Assembly (NCBI GenBank): GCA_027922465.2
Contig: BQMF02000021.1
Span: 620,001 to 684,000, forward strand
Reading direction: 5' to 3'
Source: Turritopsis dohrnii
Taxonomy: Eukaryota > Cnidaria > Hydrozoa > Anthoathecata > Oceaniidae
Length of the DNA stretch: 64,000 nucleotides
In this document: positions 1 to 18,659 of the stretch, in pieces
How the letters are laid out: each line of letters begins with the position of its first letter
Position numbering within the stretch: the stretch's first letter is position 1
Position numbers and translations under genes: made by a program
The notes under the pieces: generated by a model
Database searches by the model: none
What the model was told of the DNA's origin: nothing
Seen by the model: only the letters and a program-made list of their open reading frames with translations

Positions 1-40
1 CTCCACTCAGAAAAACGTCAGATCATTAGAGTAACAACGC

Positions 41-122
41 TTTCATACTCAAAGTCCTTCTACTTTGAAGAGATAAGTTATTTTCATACTCAAAGTCCTT
101 CTACTTTGAAGAGATAAGTTAT
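41..122. repeat. 41-bp tandem duplication
   Basis: A 41-bp unit beginning TTTCATACTCAAAGTCC is present twice head to tail (41-81 and 82-122) with no visible mismatch. The copies being so alike suggests a recent duplication, or possibly an assembly artefact near the contig edge. No coding role is seen. Confidence 0.9.
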
Positions 123-1283
123 TTTGATGAGATGAGAGGTCAGCGTTTCAGTATCAAACCTTATTAGCCAGAGGATATTTAGAACGGTCAGAAGGTTTAG
201 CAACAACCCATCATCAGCAACACATGTCACCATGACAACGAGCTGAAACAACAATTCACACAAGTTAACAAGTAGCTCTCAGACGCCTGGCACTAATCAA
301 CTACGCTCAAAGTGATCAATGACTTTCTTTGAGCAGTTTTTTTTTTTCACGGTCGATCACTTTCTGTTCTATTAGCATAAATTTCTTCTTAGCTTTTTTT
401 TCTGTACACGCTTTTGTTTTTATAAGAATAGTTTCTATAAGAATATCAGGGTGAAAATTCCCTTAATTTGTAAGAATTATGACAAGAATATTCCCAGGGT
501 GAGTTTCATAATGATAAGAGAACAGGGCGAAACACAGATACAGTATTATGCACAAACAAATAATACTCAAAAACGCGAAACTCAACACAAACACCAGACA
601 TAGAGCTGTCTTCATAAGTTCACAACATAATTGTTGTATATCGTGTACATGTGACATTGTCACGGAGTCTTATTCTGAAATATAAGAACACATTAAGAAT
701 ATCTCACCCTTATTTTTTGGAAAACCGTAAGAATACTTCACCCTCAACGAAATCTATGCTTATAAAATACAAAGCGTGTACTTCTGATCATTGCTTTTGT
801 AAAAGGTTACCTAGGTAACCTATCATTCAAACGGTTGAAAATACCCCAGCAAAAGCTGTCAGCTCGACAAAATGGTTGCACTAACTTAACATGATCTTAG
901 TAGTATTTTAAGAATATTTATAGCAAGTAAGAAAGGCCAGGAAATGTCACTCAATTTAAATGTTTACAAAACTACGTGACGGCATAAGTGCCCGAATGAC
1001 AGAGTAAATAATATTATAAACAAATAATAAAGACGGAGAATATTTGCAGTCAAAACTCTCATAAAAGTATTCGATAGAACGAGGCAAGAGTTGTCTCAAC
1101 CACCCAAACGAAGTTTTTGAGGGCCCACATTATGGATATAACAGATATGACATGGTGATGCCCTTGGTGATGCCCTTTCCTCCGGTATCACAGACTAACC
1201 CCACAACCAGACCCAGACCCTTTCACACAATCACTTTAACAATACCCTATTCCTTTCTAATAAGATGAACTATTATTAAGAAA
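123..1283. other. AT-rich non-coding stretch
   Basis: I see no convincing gene here. A few short open frames exist but lack splice context or recognisable sequence. It lies downstream of the 3' end of the minus-strand PRPF4B gene. Confidence 0.5.
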
Positions 1284-1403
1284 CCAAGTGGGCAAATTTG
1301 TTGAAAAATCTCTGCGATCGAGTGCATTTCTATAGAGACCTAAACAGTATGTCATTCAAAATGCTCTTCAACGCAGTGACCTTTTGAAGATTTAACACAC
1401 TGG
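1284..1403. repeat. short palindromic MITE, 'CAGTGGGCAAA' family, copy A
   Basis: The ends are imperfect inverted repeats (CCAAGTGGGCAAATTTGTTG at the left; the right end ends TTTAACACACTGG). The body holds the paired blocks CTGCGATCGAGTGCATTTC and AATGCTCTTCAACGCAGTGA. The same structure recurs at 27929-28045 (inverted), 34266-34392, 34562-34683 and 37049-37157 (inverted), so it is a dispersed family of about 110-130 bp. Confidence 0.75.
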
Positions 1404-1748
1404 AACTGGGAAATTGAGTAATTACAAATACCAAGCAATTTTGTATATTATAAAAACCTTCTTTATCCGTCGCTTTACAACACTGCCTTACCATTAAAAT
1501 CATAAAGACGTTTTGCCATAATCCAATCTTCTCTAAATGCAAGTAGATTATGAATAGCATCACATGAGAATGTTCAGAGCTACACAACAAAAAATAATGG
1601 TAGCAATAAACGTGCCATTGGCAAGTTGTCTGGTGATATTCGTGCGACCTGCTACACAAGCAACTAACATGGAGGCTTGCTTTAGTAGTTCAAAGTTTTC
1701 GTGATCATTTGATTGAGCATATTATATAAAGAGTCCAGTTGTTGATGA

Positions 1749-8854
<7,106 letters not shown>

Positions 8855-9277
8855 GTGTCGTCATGAGCTGAGACGATGGAGAGAATTGATGACTGTGTAA
8901 AGGGTTTTGTGCAAAGACTTGAAAGTGCACATCGTATACACTCCATCAATTCCCATTGCTACTCAGTTGAAAAGATTCACCACTGGACAATGAATCGAGA
9001 GATGGAAAATCTTCTTCAGTGGCCCCATTTATAAAACAAAAATAACTTCTTTTGGAGTATCTTTCATGTTTTCTACAGGGGGTAAAATACGGTGAAGGAG
9101 AGACAGCACAAAAATTTGAAAATCTAAATGCAATTATATACAACATTTTTCACAATAATGACTAGACTAGACTATCTCATCCTAATAGGTTCAACTTAAC
9201 CGATTTGCAATGTAGAAACCAGGCATTCACCGTGTGTGTTGTTGTGATTCACACACAAAAAACATTATAAAGGGGTT
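8855..9277. other. Probable 5' flank of PRPF4B
   Basis: Slightly richer in G+C than its surroundings. From about 8580 there are two diverged copies of a block starting TTTCTCAAAGAC (8581 and 8755). No gene is recognised. This is where the PRPF4B promoter and 5' UTR should be if the first exon at 8835-8854 is right. Confidence 0.35.
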
Positions 9278-9746
9278 CCTGCGTCCAAAAATGATATTTA
9301 CAAATATGATAGAGCTCAAAAAGTTGTTTAACAAGTCTCTTTTCAGTATTTCATAATTATTTATAGTTTTTGAGATATTTCGTTTTTAAAATCTTATATT
9401 TAATTTATGCAATGCATAATGATGCAATAAGATAGTAACTAACACTTTGCATTGCAATAACTTTAGATATCTAAATTATTATTACATCTTTGTAAGTTAC
9501 TATGAAGTAAAGGCTTCCACTCCGAGTTGATTAATAGAAGAATGAAGTCATAATTATTTACTAATTCAGAAGTTACACTAACAAAATACTATCATACCAT
9601 CATATTACATCATAATTATGCGTTGTATAATTTCAACATTTTTAAATATCTGCCAAGGAAACAGAATTTCCAAAAACTGTTAAAAGAGTTCTTAAACAAC
9701 TTTGTGAGTTCTATCATCCCTTGAAATATCATTTTGGACGCACAGG
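9278..9746. mobile_element. Long-TIR MITE, 'GCGTCCAAAA' family, copy 1
   Basis: About 469 bp with long inverted ends. The left begins CCTGCGTCCAAAAATGATAT; the right ends ATATCATTTTGGACGCACAGG. The inverted similarity continues inward for about 65 bp (TATGATAGAGCTCAAAAAG against its diverged complement). A second copy lies at 51235-51649. No transposase is encoded. Confidence 0.8.
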
Positions 9747-10618
9747 ATTGCTTGCTTGATTGCTTTAAATCTTTTTTGTGTAGTTTTATATAATGTATTT
9801 AAATTATTGACCAGATGCAGCTTGATTTTGGCATGTTGAATCTCACACCACAGAGTTGAATCTTGCCCCAACTCACATCACACAGTACCTTAAAGCGGGG
9901 TGACTTGAAACAGCATCGAAAAACGATATTTCTCATGAAATAATGAATGAAACTCCAAATTTTTTTCAGATTTCGTTCAGAGACTATCTAGCGCAACATT
10001 TGATTTTACTAATCAAAGCGCCGAAAAACAGTACCCCTAAAATAGCATGTCACGACGATATAGCAAATCACCAAATATAATTTTTTTTACATTTGTAAAA
10101 TAGAAAGGTCAAAAGGAGTAATTCCAGAATTTTATTGAAAAATATTTAAAATTGAAAGAAATATAGTCATCAAAATATTTCTTTTTTTTCACTCGATACA
10201 CTTGGTCTCTTCGATTATTGCATACTTATCAATTATGATGCAATCGAATCATTGATGTGTGATAAAGTTCAGCCGATGGAGTTTCAAAGGTGGTATAAGT
10301 CATTTGGTAATTATTATAAGTTCAATCAATAGAAAGGGTTAATATTATCTAAGAATTGAACCTCAATAGACTCGTTTTACTAAGTACCATAACTGAATAC
10401 TAATCAGAATTCTGAACAAATCGGTGCTGCAATTATATCCTCCGTTCAAGGCTATGGCCACACCATACTTATTGTAGAATTAGCGATAGACGGGAAAAAA
10501 CAAGGATGATGGATCAATATCTAAGTGACATCTCTATCGAAATGGAAAAGGAAATATATCCTAAACTAAGAGAAGCATGAGAAAGAAAGTTGGATACTGT
10601 GAAACAGGAATTTTATTA

Positions 10619-13189
10619 CAGGGTACGAATTAGGGAATTGAAATAGCTTCGCAAAAAAAAAGCCCGCAATTTTTTTTGTTATTTGCGAAGTAAATTTGTC
10701 AAATAGCGATCGCAATATCTCCTACTTGCGAAGTATTTCTTATTCCTATGAAAGAATTAGAATTCCTTTAATCCTCTTTGAACAACTTTTCTTACACATT
10801 AAAAGCAAAGGTTCAAAATAAACGTATGCAAAGAAACATCGTAACACAAATAATCTTTAAAAAGTTTTAACTACATCTTCTTAAAACAACAAAGACACTG
10901 ACAAGATTAACTGCAATATGAATACTGAGTGATCATTACTTTTACGTCAATACCCGTTTTTAAATTAAAAGAAATGAAAAACACTAATAAAAGACTTGAA
11001 AAAGATCAAATTGACACATCCACATCGTCATTCATTTGTTAATTTACTAAATCATTTTAGCTAAAAAAAAGGAAAAAAAAGGCAGATGGCGTTTTCATCT
11101 CCTTTTCAATTTCGGTGACTTTCCAGCCATGGGTCTAACGAGAAAAATTTCGATACCGCTGCCATATTAACATCTTCAAAAAATGTCCCCCCTTTTCCAT
11201 GACATTAGGAACAAAAAATAAACGCAACAGACGAGAATAAGTGTCTATGATTCTTCATCGGAGTCGGATTCAAAGTCTGACAAACAATAGGTTACTGTCA
11301 TTTTTGAGGATATTGGTGTGGTTTAGCTGCTCCTATGCGTCGTACTTTCTGGGTATACCAACGTTCAATCGCAATCTCTGGATCGAAATCCTTGCTGAGT
11401 GGTCCATCTTCCCCAATTCTCAAGTTGTTTTCCAACCTTTCGCGACTTAATCGATTGCGCCAATCGTTCTTCACCCTGTTCATCCGACTGAACATCCTTT
11501 CCAGTTTCGCGTTGGTTGTTGGCGTAATCAACAGTAACTCAATGAGATGAAGGACGTTTTCATATGATTTCTTATACTGCGACGTGAATAACTGTTCCCA
11601 TACATCAAGGTACTTTACAGTGCGCATACCAGACATTAACTGACTCATTTCCAGCTTTAACAAATCCCACTCAGGGAGGATTTTATTGAGACTGCTGCAC
11701 CCGTTATCTTGAAGCAAAGTTGAAAAGTGTGCAGATAATTCTTTAATTTGCGAATCCCCAAATTCAGATAAATTAGCGTCATCCTTTGGCCACCTACTAC
11801 AATCAAGGATGTGGATGTTCTTGAAAACAGGATTGGATTGAAGATTTTCAAACCTGTTGCCTATTGACGAGGTCAACCTGTCGATTATTTCACCATACGA
11901 GTTCTTAATCCGCTCATTACTTGCATCGAAATTTAGAAGCTTTATGCCCTGATATTTGTGTTCCCCGTCTTCATAAACTACATCTTTCACGAACTTGCTA
12001 TAATTTGTCAAACGAGTTGTGTTGCCATCGATACATTGATTTAATAAAGCTTTGAGTTTAGCCATCGACCAGTTGAATTCCCTTATGTGTTTCACCTGAA
12101 TAACTGGGTCGTGTATCTCTTGCTGCATTGTTAAGCTCAAAACCTTTATGGGCTGTAGTATGTCTAAGTATATTGCTAAATGAATTGGATATTTCGACTG
12201 GACCCATCGTTTCGAGAAACCAATCAACTCAGCTCGTTTCAAAGCCTGAGAATCCGTTTGCGATAATGATTCAAGATGAGTAATGAAAACGCCGTAATTT
12301 GAAAGAACCTTCTCCATAGCAAGTAGCTTATGCGCGATCCACCGGGTGCCTGAGGCCTTCGAAGGCTTTGGAACAACTTTCTCAAAAACTTCTCCTAACT
12401 GATTTAATTCCCGTAAATGCTTAGGGCTATTTTTGTATAGGTAATAAAGTTTCAGCAGCATTGTGTCAATCTCATCAAAAAATGTATCTTTAAACGAATC
12501 TTTAACTGAAAGTTCTAGACGATGGCTTAAACAATGTATAACAGTCAGCCATGGTGCCAACTCATTCTTTATTTGGGCACCTAATCCATTATGGATACCT
12601 GTGTTAACACTTGCCCCATCCACGTTCAGACCATGCAGTCAGCTGCCGAAATTTGTCACTCCAATGCACTCAAAGGATTCGTTCAAAGATGATTTCAAGC
12701 CTTCCGTGTTCGCACTTTTGACGCTCTCTATGCTCAAAAACTTCACTTGTGGCCTGCCGGTTTTGCTGAGATACAGAACGTAAATGAGCTCTTGTTCAGT
12801 GAGGAATGTAGTGTCTTCCGTGTTCTTTTTCTTTTGTTACAAGTGCTTAGAAAAGCGCACCTTCGTTTATGATAAATTTTGTCTTTATTGGTAAATATAT
12901 TTAAAAGGCTTATGCGAAGGAGAACTTTTGCGTAAATGAAATTGATTATTAAATTTAATAATAACTCACCTGCTATCACTTAAGAAATTGGTAATTCACA
13001 GTCACATACATTAATAACAAACAAACATTGTAGATAAATAGAAGAGGAAAAATATTAATAGTCAAATAAAATTTGAAAAACATTGCTTCGCATTTTCAGG
13101 TTTTTGTAAGAACTTTACTTCGCAACTTTTTACTCAAAGACGAAAATGTTTCGCATTTTGCGAAATGCGAACCGTTAATTCGTACCCTG
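10619..13189 (-). mobile_element. hAT-type DNA transposon, defective
   Basis: The ends are inverted repeats: CAGGGTACGAATTA at 10619 and TAATTCGTACCCTG ending at 13189. Subterminal TTCGCAA / TTGCGAAG motifs recur at both ends, as is usual for transposase binding sites. TATTA flanks both sides, but a perfect 8-bp target duplication is not visible. The interior carries a minus-strand hAT-like transposase with an in-frame stop. The element directly abuts the 5 kb TIR element that starts at 13198. Confidence 0.85.
11298..12825 (-). pseudogene. hAT transposase-like coding region with an in-frame stop
   Basis: The longest uninterrupted frame (11298-12623, about 441 residues) begins VDGASVNTGIHNG, the catalytic-core Asp region seen in ZNF862/KIAA1586-like hAT proteins. 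It has CLSHRLELSVKDSF, and ends in a hAT C-terminal dimerisation segment (TTNAKLERMFSRMNRVKNDW about 60 residues from the end). The same frame continues upstream to about 12825 (FLTEQELIYVLYLSKTGRPQ) but is cut by a TGA at 12639-12641. No start codon or BED finger is visible upstream, so the N-terminal part is lost or in an unseen exon. Probably inactive; host use of the intact C-terminal frame is unlikely but not excluded. Confidence 0.85.
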
Positions 13190-13264
13190 TATTATATGTG
13201 ACGGTTTATGGGAAAAGGATAACAAGCGAAAAATCGATTCTTTAAAATCGATTTTTAGCTGCAA

Positions 13265-13400
13265 AAAATCGATTCAAAATAATCGGAAAAGCGATTTCGA
13301 AATCGATTCACTTGAATCGGAAAAGCGACTCATTTGAATCGGAAAATCGATTCACTTGAATTGGAAAATCGATTCACTTGAATCGGAAAAGGGATTTCAA
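13265..13400. repeat. 22-bp palindromic subterminal array, left
   Basis: About five degenerate units of CGATTC-ACTT-GAATCG-GAAAAG. Each unit is itself an inverted repeat, so the array can fold. It mirrors the array at 18000-18130 in the opposite arm. Confidence 0.8.
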
Positions 13401-13570
13401 AAATTCGATTTGTAAGTCAGAAGTGATGTTAAAAGAATAAAGTCAATAAGTTAATAAGATTTTCATCATCGTAGATTCTCTATGTATCATAATAAAATAG
13501 AAGCATTAAACCTCAAATTATAAACAAGAACCAAATGGTGAAAAACGGCATTAATAACCAGAATTTATAA

Positions 13571-15825
13571 CAGGGCTCCCACTCATAAGCTACAAACTTT
13601 TTTTATGATTTTATGCCAAAAAATGCAATATTTTATGCTTTTTTTATGCTGAAGGACAAGATTTTATGCCCTTTTTATGCCACTTTTGGAGGCCAGAAAA
13701 GAAGTTATGTTTTCTTTACTGAGGCATTTTTAGTGTTTATAGCAAATACGGAGGACAGGAAATAAGCTATTATGAAAGGCAACTTTTGTTCACTGTCAAA
13801 ACAATGGAAATATGTAGTATATGTGTACTATACTACACTGCCTTTTTTTATTGATTGGGCAATCACTTTAGAGCGGCCTATCATTTTATCAGCTTAGTAC
13901 TCTATACTTGCATTGCTTGAATAATGGACAAAAGTTACACTATATCACACTCCAATTCAGTGATAAGATGAAAAAAGGTGACATATAATTAAGACTATTG
14001 CACTACATAATTCTTATATAAAATGAATAAAAGGAACAGGTTTTCAGAAGAAACTCCTTCATTTAAAATAAGCAACAAAACTAAAATAAGGCAATTTGTG
14101 AAAACATTGCTTTGCTTCCTCCAGTAGAAAGAACTGGTTATGAACTATAAGTATATACAGCTAACACTATACGTTTAAACATTGCAAACTTTATATGTGG
14201 CTCGCTTGGTAATATGGTCAACTAAACATTAAACTGAAGGACCAAAAACCATTTCAAAGGTTTTGCGAGCTTTGCCAAGAAAAAAATAGAACAAACAATG
14301 AAGCAATCACTCGACATCTATGAGGCAACTTTTTATGTCAATGTGTTGATTGAGGTAATGTGTCCTCTTATCATAGTTAAATAGAAACAACAAATTGGAT
14401 AAGAACACAAATTGCAGCAAGCAAAAATTGTGTTCAGATGCCAATAGAATTACAACTAAAACTAAACAACATAAAAATCAAAAACAGAGGACACAGAATA
14501 CAAGATATAAACAATCAATATGGTATGCAAGTCTACAATTCACTTTTTTTATTTTCAACATAACAACAGTCTCAGAATTTCATAGATTAAGGGGGTGCTT
14601 ACATGGAGGTGAGCTGGCCCAGTTAAACGGGCTGGCTTGCTAAGCCAGGATCTCACTTATATTAAGAGATGCATGTTTTTATTCGAATGTGTTTACATGA
14701 AAAGCAAGCCAGCCCGCCTGAGATCTTGGCTTAATATGCCGAGATCTCGCTTCAGTGTGATAAAAATTTTTCATAAACATCCACAAACAGGCTAGTGCAG
14801 CTGAGCAGGCCAATTTCATAGCATGCACATACTATGATAAGCAAAAAAATAAAAAAAGTGAGCCAGCTCACTTCCATATAAAAGAGAGATGAAATTGTCT
14901 TGGCTTAACAAGTCAGCCTGCCTATCCGGGCAAGCTCATCTCCATATAAACACCCCCTAATAGAAGCCCAGAACACTACATTACCTTAGGACAACTTTTT
15001 TTTGTGTCAGTAAGATTTTGTGAAAATGGATGGACATGGATTTAACGCAATCTAATTTTAATGAATGACCGTTTAATTAACGATTGGGAAATTACGGAGA
15101 ATTGCCAGAAGGTAAAAAAACAACAACAAAAAAGAACAACAAACAAACATGATTTTCTAAAAACCTTCAGAGTTATATTCTTATATAACTTGTGTATGCA
15201 AATGGACCTTTTTCAATTTTGTTTATGGATCCTCTCACAGTTTCGTTTAGTACTCCCATTATTCCCAGATTCAATATAAGACATCGAAGATGAGGAGCTA
15301 GAAGGCGACAAGCAGCAAAATGACGACGCCATGTTATAGATGAGAAATAAAATATACATCATTAAAGTTTTTTTTCTATTCTTATACCCTGTAAGAATCA
15401 TCCGCTCTGTCAAGTTGCTCTCGTGGATAAAACAATATATAAAGCGATGAATATTCAGTCTGGAAAAATTTTTTGCGAACATGCTCTTGCTAAAACAAGG
15501 CGACGCAAAAAAAGTCAACCTAAGGTATACTATACTAAATCAAAGTAAAACATCATCTCATAGTCTAATAGAAGCATAGCACACTAATACTGCATATATG
15601 GTGTACATCTGCACATAATGACAAAAGCATCTGCTTCCTGAAAGGTATCTCCTATTCATGGACATGTTATTTACTCATAGCAGCGAAAAATTACTGAGAG
15701 GTGTCACATGGCTTTTTTTATGATTTTTTATGCTTTTAGGCCAATTTTATGCTTTTTTTATGACAACAGGCAATTTATTTCATTTTTTATGAAATTTTAT
15801 GATTTTATGCCGAGTGGGAGCCCTG
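13571..15825. mobile_element. Non-autonomous hAT-like element
   Basis: Inverted ends CAGGGCTCCCACTC and GAGTGGGAGCCCTG. The octamer TTATAACA borders both sides (13565-13572 and 15826-15833), fitting a hAT 8-bp target duplication apart from a two-base overlap with the terminal CA. Both ends carry many TTTTATGC / TTTTTTATG subterminal repeats. I find no transposase frame. A smaller MITE (14590-14957) is inserted in it. Confidence 0.85.
14590..14957. mobile_element. MITE nested in the hAT-like element
   Basis: Ends are AGGGGGTGCTTACATGGA and, inverted, TCCATATAAACACCCCC. The inverted match continues inward through GAGCTGGCCC / GGGCAAGCTC and GGCTTGCTAAGCCA / TGGCTTAACAAG. About 370 bp, no coding capacity, TTA/TAA at the borders. 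Confidence 0.8.
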
Positions 15826-16003
15826 TTATAACAAAAGAAAATATTTGCATGAGCTGCAAAATATATTTTAAAGACAAATGTGCGCCAAGAGAGGAAAAAA
15901 AAATCTTTTTCGAAAAGGAAATGTAAATAAAAACTAAAAATCGTTGCTATCGCCCCCGTAATAAGATTGTTTGTTTACATAGTAGATTCCATGTTTCATA
16001 TAC

Positions 16004-16070
16004 GTGACCGTCCAAGGGATTTTGATAACAAATGATATAAATAAAATAAAGTGACGGTATTTTGTTAGAA
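16004..16070. repeat. Solo terminus related to the GTGACG...GATAACAA family
   Basis: GTGACCGTCCAAGGGATTTT then GATAACAAATG is a close relative of the ends at 13198 and 16318, but no partner in inverse orientation is found apart from that of the neighbouring element. I read it as a solo or truncated end. Confidence 0.5.
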
Positions 16071-16317
16071 TATGAAAAGTAGGATTCACCTACTTACTAC
16101 GTTTCGTTTCGTTCAACGTCTGTGTATGTTTATATTTTTCATATTCCCATGTGCCAGTTTTCGAGGTTGGAACATAACTGGGAGTATTATATCTAATTGC
16201 TATTTTGCCAAATAAAAATAAAAAGTTTTTTTATTGATAAAGATGTCTACACTCTCTTATCGCGACTTAGCATTATTTTGAAAACTCAATGTGACGGATG
16301 TATAATTGTGACGTTCC

Positions 16318-17647
16318 AGGGGAATTTGATAACAAACGACATTAACGATAATTATTAACGATAATATCGTTAATAAAACAATAGAATTAGCGATATTATC
16401 GCTAATAATTATCGTTGCGTTATTATAGTTAATAGCGCTATTATCGTTAATATCGTTATTATCGTTAATATCGTTATTATCGCTATTATCGTTATATATA
16501 TTATATATACTATAATTACGAAATTATAGTAAGAAAATAACTATATTTTTGATATTAACGATAATAACATTAATATTAAACATGTGATCATTTTATTTGT
16601 GACAAGGAAACCATTTCGTGTATATTAATCTTTCTTTCGCTTGATTACGGCGTAAGAAATTCAATTTTAGAATTACCCTCAAGTAAAGTTTTAGAGCCCT
16701 GTGTAAACACAACTTTCAGACAACCTTTCACATAAACTTCATAACAAACTGAAGGAAACAGGTAATGTTATTTTTAAACGAAGGTGAGTATTTCAAAAGA
16801 GAACTTTTGCAACTCGTCAAGCCGACGTTAAAATGTTTTCATTCGTCCCTTCCTACATTCGTCCTTCATCCCAATGTTGAACCTGAAAACATTATCGACG
16901 AAATGACAAAAATCAATAATGATCACTGAAAACGTTGCGATCAATTTAATTAAGGGTACATCTTCACCCAGTGCAAATGAAATGTCTTTCGAAAGAATAA
17001 TAATAAAAGTTTTGCTATCGAAAAAAACTTTAATGTAACGTGTCTTTAATAATGTAAAGTTTTTTTCCCAAGAGCTTATAGAATGGCAACCCGTCGAACA
17101 ATTCAGAAAAAAGAATTATAGCAGACGGTTCCTACTCATGCCTGCTTTCGAACTTACTTCTGTATCTTTAATCTCCAAATGAATATAAGAACCAGTTAAT
17201 TAAGTTCAATTTAATACACAAACGCGTGCTACCTGCAAATGTACATTTCAAAATAATACATAACCAAATCGAATGACACGGTATTTTAAAGTGGCTTTTC
17301 AAATTTGTGCTGAAGGTACAGGAATAACAAATGAAAAAAAAGTGCTTTGTTATTTCTAGAAAAATATATGTCCGCGTGTCATAATTGAATGAATCAGAGT
17401 TTACCATGTCATGAACAAGCGAGTTTGTTTTGAATTGATTGCTATTTGGCGAAATAATAGTTAAATCACGGTTATTTTAGAACTTCATAAAACGACACAC
17501 GTATGTGAAATGTATAAACAAACGTCTTGAACAAAACTTTTTGACGATAGTAACGGTAATCTGTGCTCTTACCATATTAACGATATTAGCGATATTAACG
17601 ATATTAACGTTAATATCGTTTGTTATCAAAATCCCCTGGAACGTCAC
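16318..17647. mobile_element. 1.3 kb TIR element with ATCGTTAAT-type subterminal repeats
   Basis: Ends are GTGACGTTCCAGGGGAATTT then GATAACAAACGA, and the inverse ending CCCCTGGAACGTCAC at 17647. Right inside the left end (16345-16505) and right end (17575-17620) are runs of ATCGTTA / TAACGAT motifs. The terminal design matches the larger element at 13198-18251 but the internal repeats are different. No protein-coding sequence is recognised. Confidence 0.8.
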
Positions 17648-17994
17648 AATTACAGGTAGCACGCTTTCATGTTAAATAATGAACTGATTACCTGGTTCTT
17701 ATTCACTAAGAGATAAAATAAACAACAGTTTGTTCTCAAGTTGCTACAAATAGAAACCGTCTGCTATAATTCTTTTTTTTGTTTAAGTTTTTCCACTGCT
17801 GTTCACATAACAGAACATGGTTCACATTCAGTTTAAGAAAAAAGAAAAAAAAGTTTGTTTCTAAGTTACTACCAATAGAAACCGTCCCTTACAATTCTTT
17901 TTTGAGTTGTTCGATCGATATTTTGGTTTATTCCTTGGGGGAAAATGTTTATCAGAATTTTAATCAACACTTGAGTGAGTGATATAGAATCAAA

Positions 17995-18130
17995 AAAGCG
18001 ATTCATTAGAATCGGAAAAGCGATTCATTGGAATTGGAAAAGCGATTCATTAGAATCTAAAAAGCGATTCATTAGAATCGGAAAAGCGATTCATTAGAAT
18101 CGGAAAAGCCATTCATGTGAATCGGAAAAG
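17995..18130. repeat. 22-bp palindromic subterminal array, right
   Basis: About six units of CGATTCATTAGAATCGGAAAAG with few changes. Followed (18135-18215) by a long hairpin built from AAGCTAAAAATCGATTTT-like arms. Counterpart of 13265-13400. Confidence 0.85.
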
Positions 18131-18586
18131 CAATTATTTGAAGCTAAAAATCGATTTTAAAGAATTGCTTTTTAGCTTCAAATAATCGCTTAATCGATTA
18201 AGCGATTCAAATCGCTTTTTCCCTTGTTATCCTTTTCCCATAAACCGTCACATATATATTCAATTTGCGAGTTTTAATTAAGTACAGTCATGTAAACTAG
18301 CCATAAATTCAAATTTATCTTGCATGCTTTCGATATTGTTTCTGAAACAATTACGTTATCACACGCTTAATGATTTTAACAACTTCAGATAACTTATTTT
18401 TTACAATGTTTTACCATTCTGAAATTTTGAGTTTTCAAAATTTACTAACACTCTCCATCACTTAATAAAAATGAAACTGGCATTAACAAATTATTTTAAT
18501 TTATGTTTAATTTATTTTAATATTATGTCGGAGATGGATTTCTCTGCAACACTAGTTACATATCGATAATGAGGATTGAATACCAT

Positions 18587-18659
18587 GAACTGGTAGCTCA
18601 GTTGGTAGAGCGATAGGACTAGAATTCCTAGGTCGTGGGTTCAAATCCCACCTGGTTCG
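18587..18659 (+). tRNA. tRNA-like sequence, probable pseudogene or SINE head
   Basis: A 73-nt cloverleaf can be drawn: acceptor GAACTGG with CTGGTTC, D arm GCTC-AGTTGGTA-GAGC, T arm GTGGG-TTCAAAT-CCCAC. Both internal promoter boxes are excellent (TAGCTCAGTTGGTAGAG and GGGTTCAAATCCCAC). The anticodon stem is TAGGA/TCCTA with loop CTAGAAT, which would read anticodon AGA (Ser). It has a short variable loop rather than the long arm a serine tRNA needs, and two bases between the D and anticodon stems. No encoded CCA. A tRNA-derived repeat or decayed tRNA is more likely than a working gene. Confidence 0.5.

Larger units (their letters stand above)
13198..18251. mobile_element. 5 kb TIR element with subterminal 22-bp repeats, 'GTGACGG...GATAACAAG' family
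   Basis: The terminal inverted repeat is about 30 bp: it starts GTGACGGTTTATGGGAAAAG then GATAACAAG at the left, with its exact complement at 18222-18251. Inside each end lies an array of about 22-bp units of the form CGATTC-spacer-GAATCG-GAAAAG (13265-13400 and 18000-18130). The interior contains a hAT-like non-autonomous element (13571-15825) and a relative of the outer element (16318-17647). No transposase frame is seen. ATAT flanks both ends, but because it is palindromic it may belong either to the target or the TIR. Confidence 0.8.

Noticed and set aside
18000..18130. Satellite or centromeric repeat
   Set aside because: Only six units, mirrored in the opposite arm at 13265-13400; best explained as subterminal transposon repeats.
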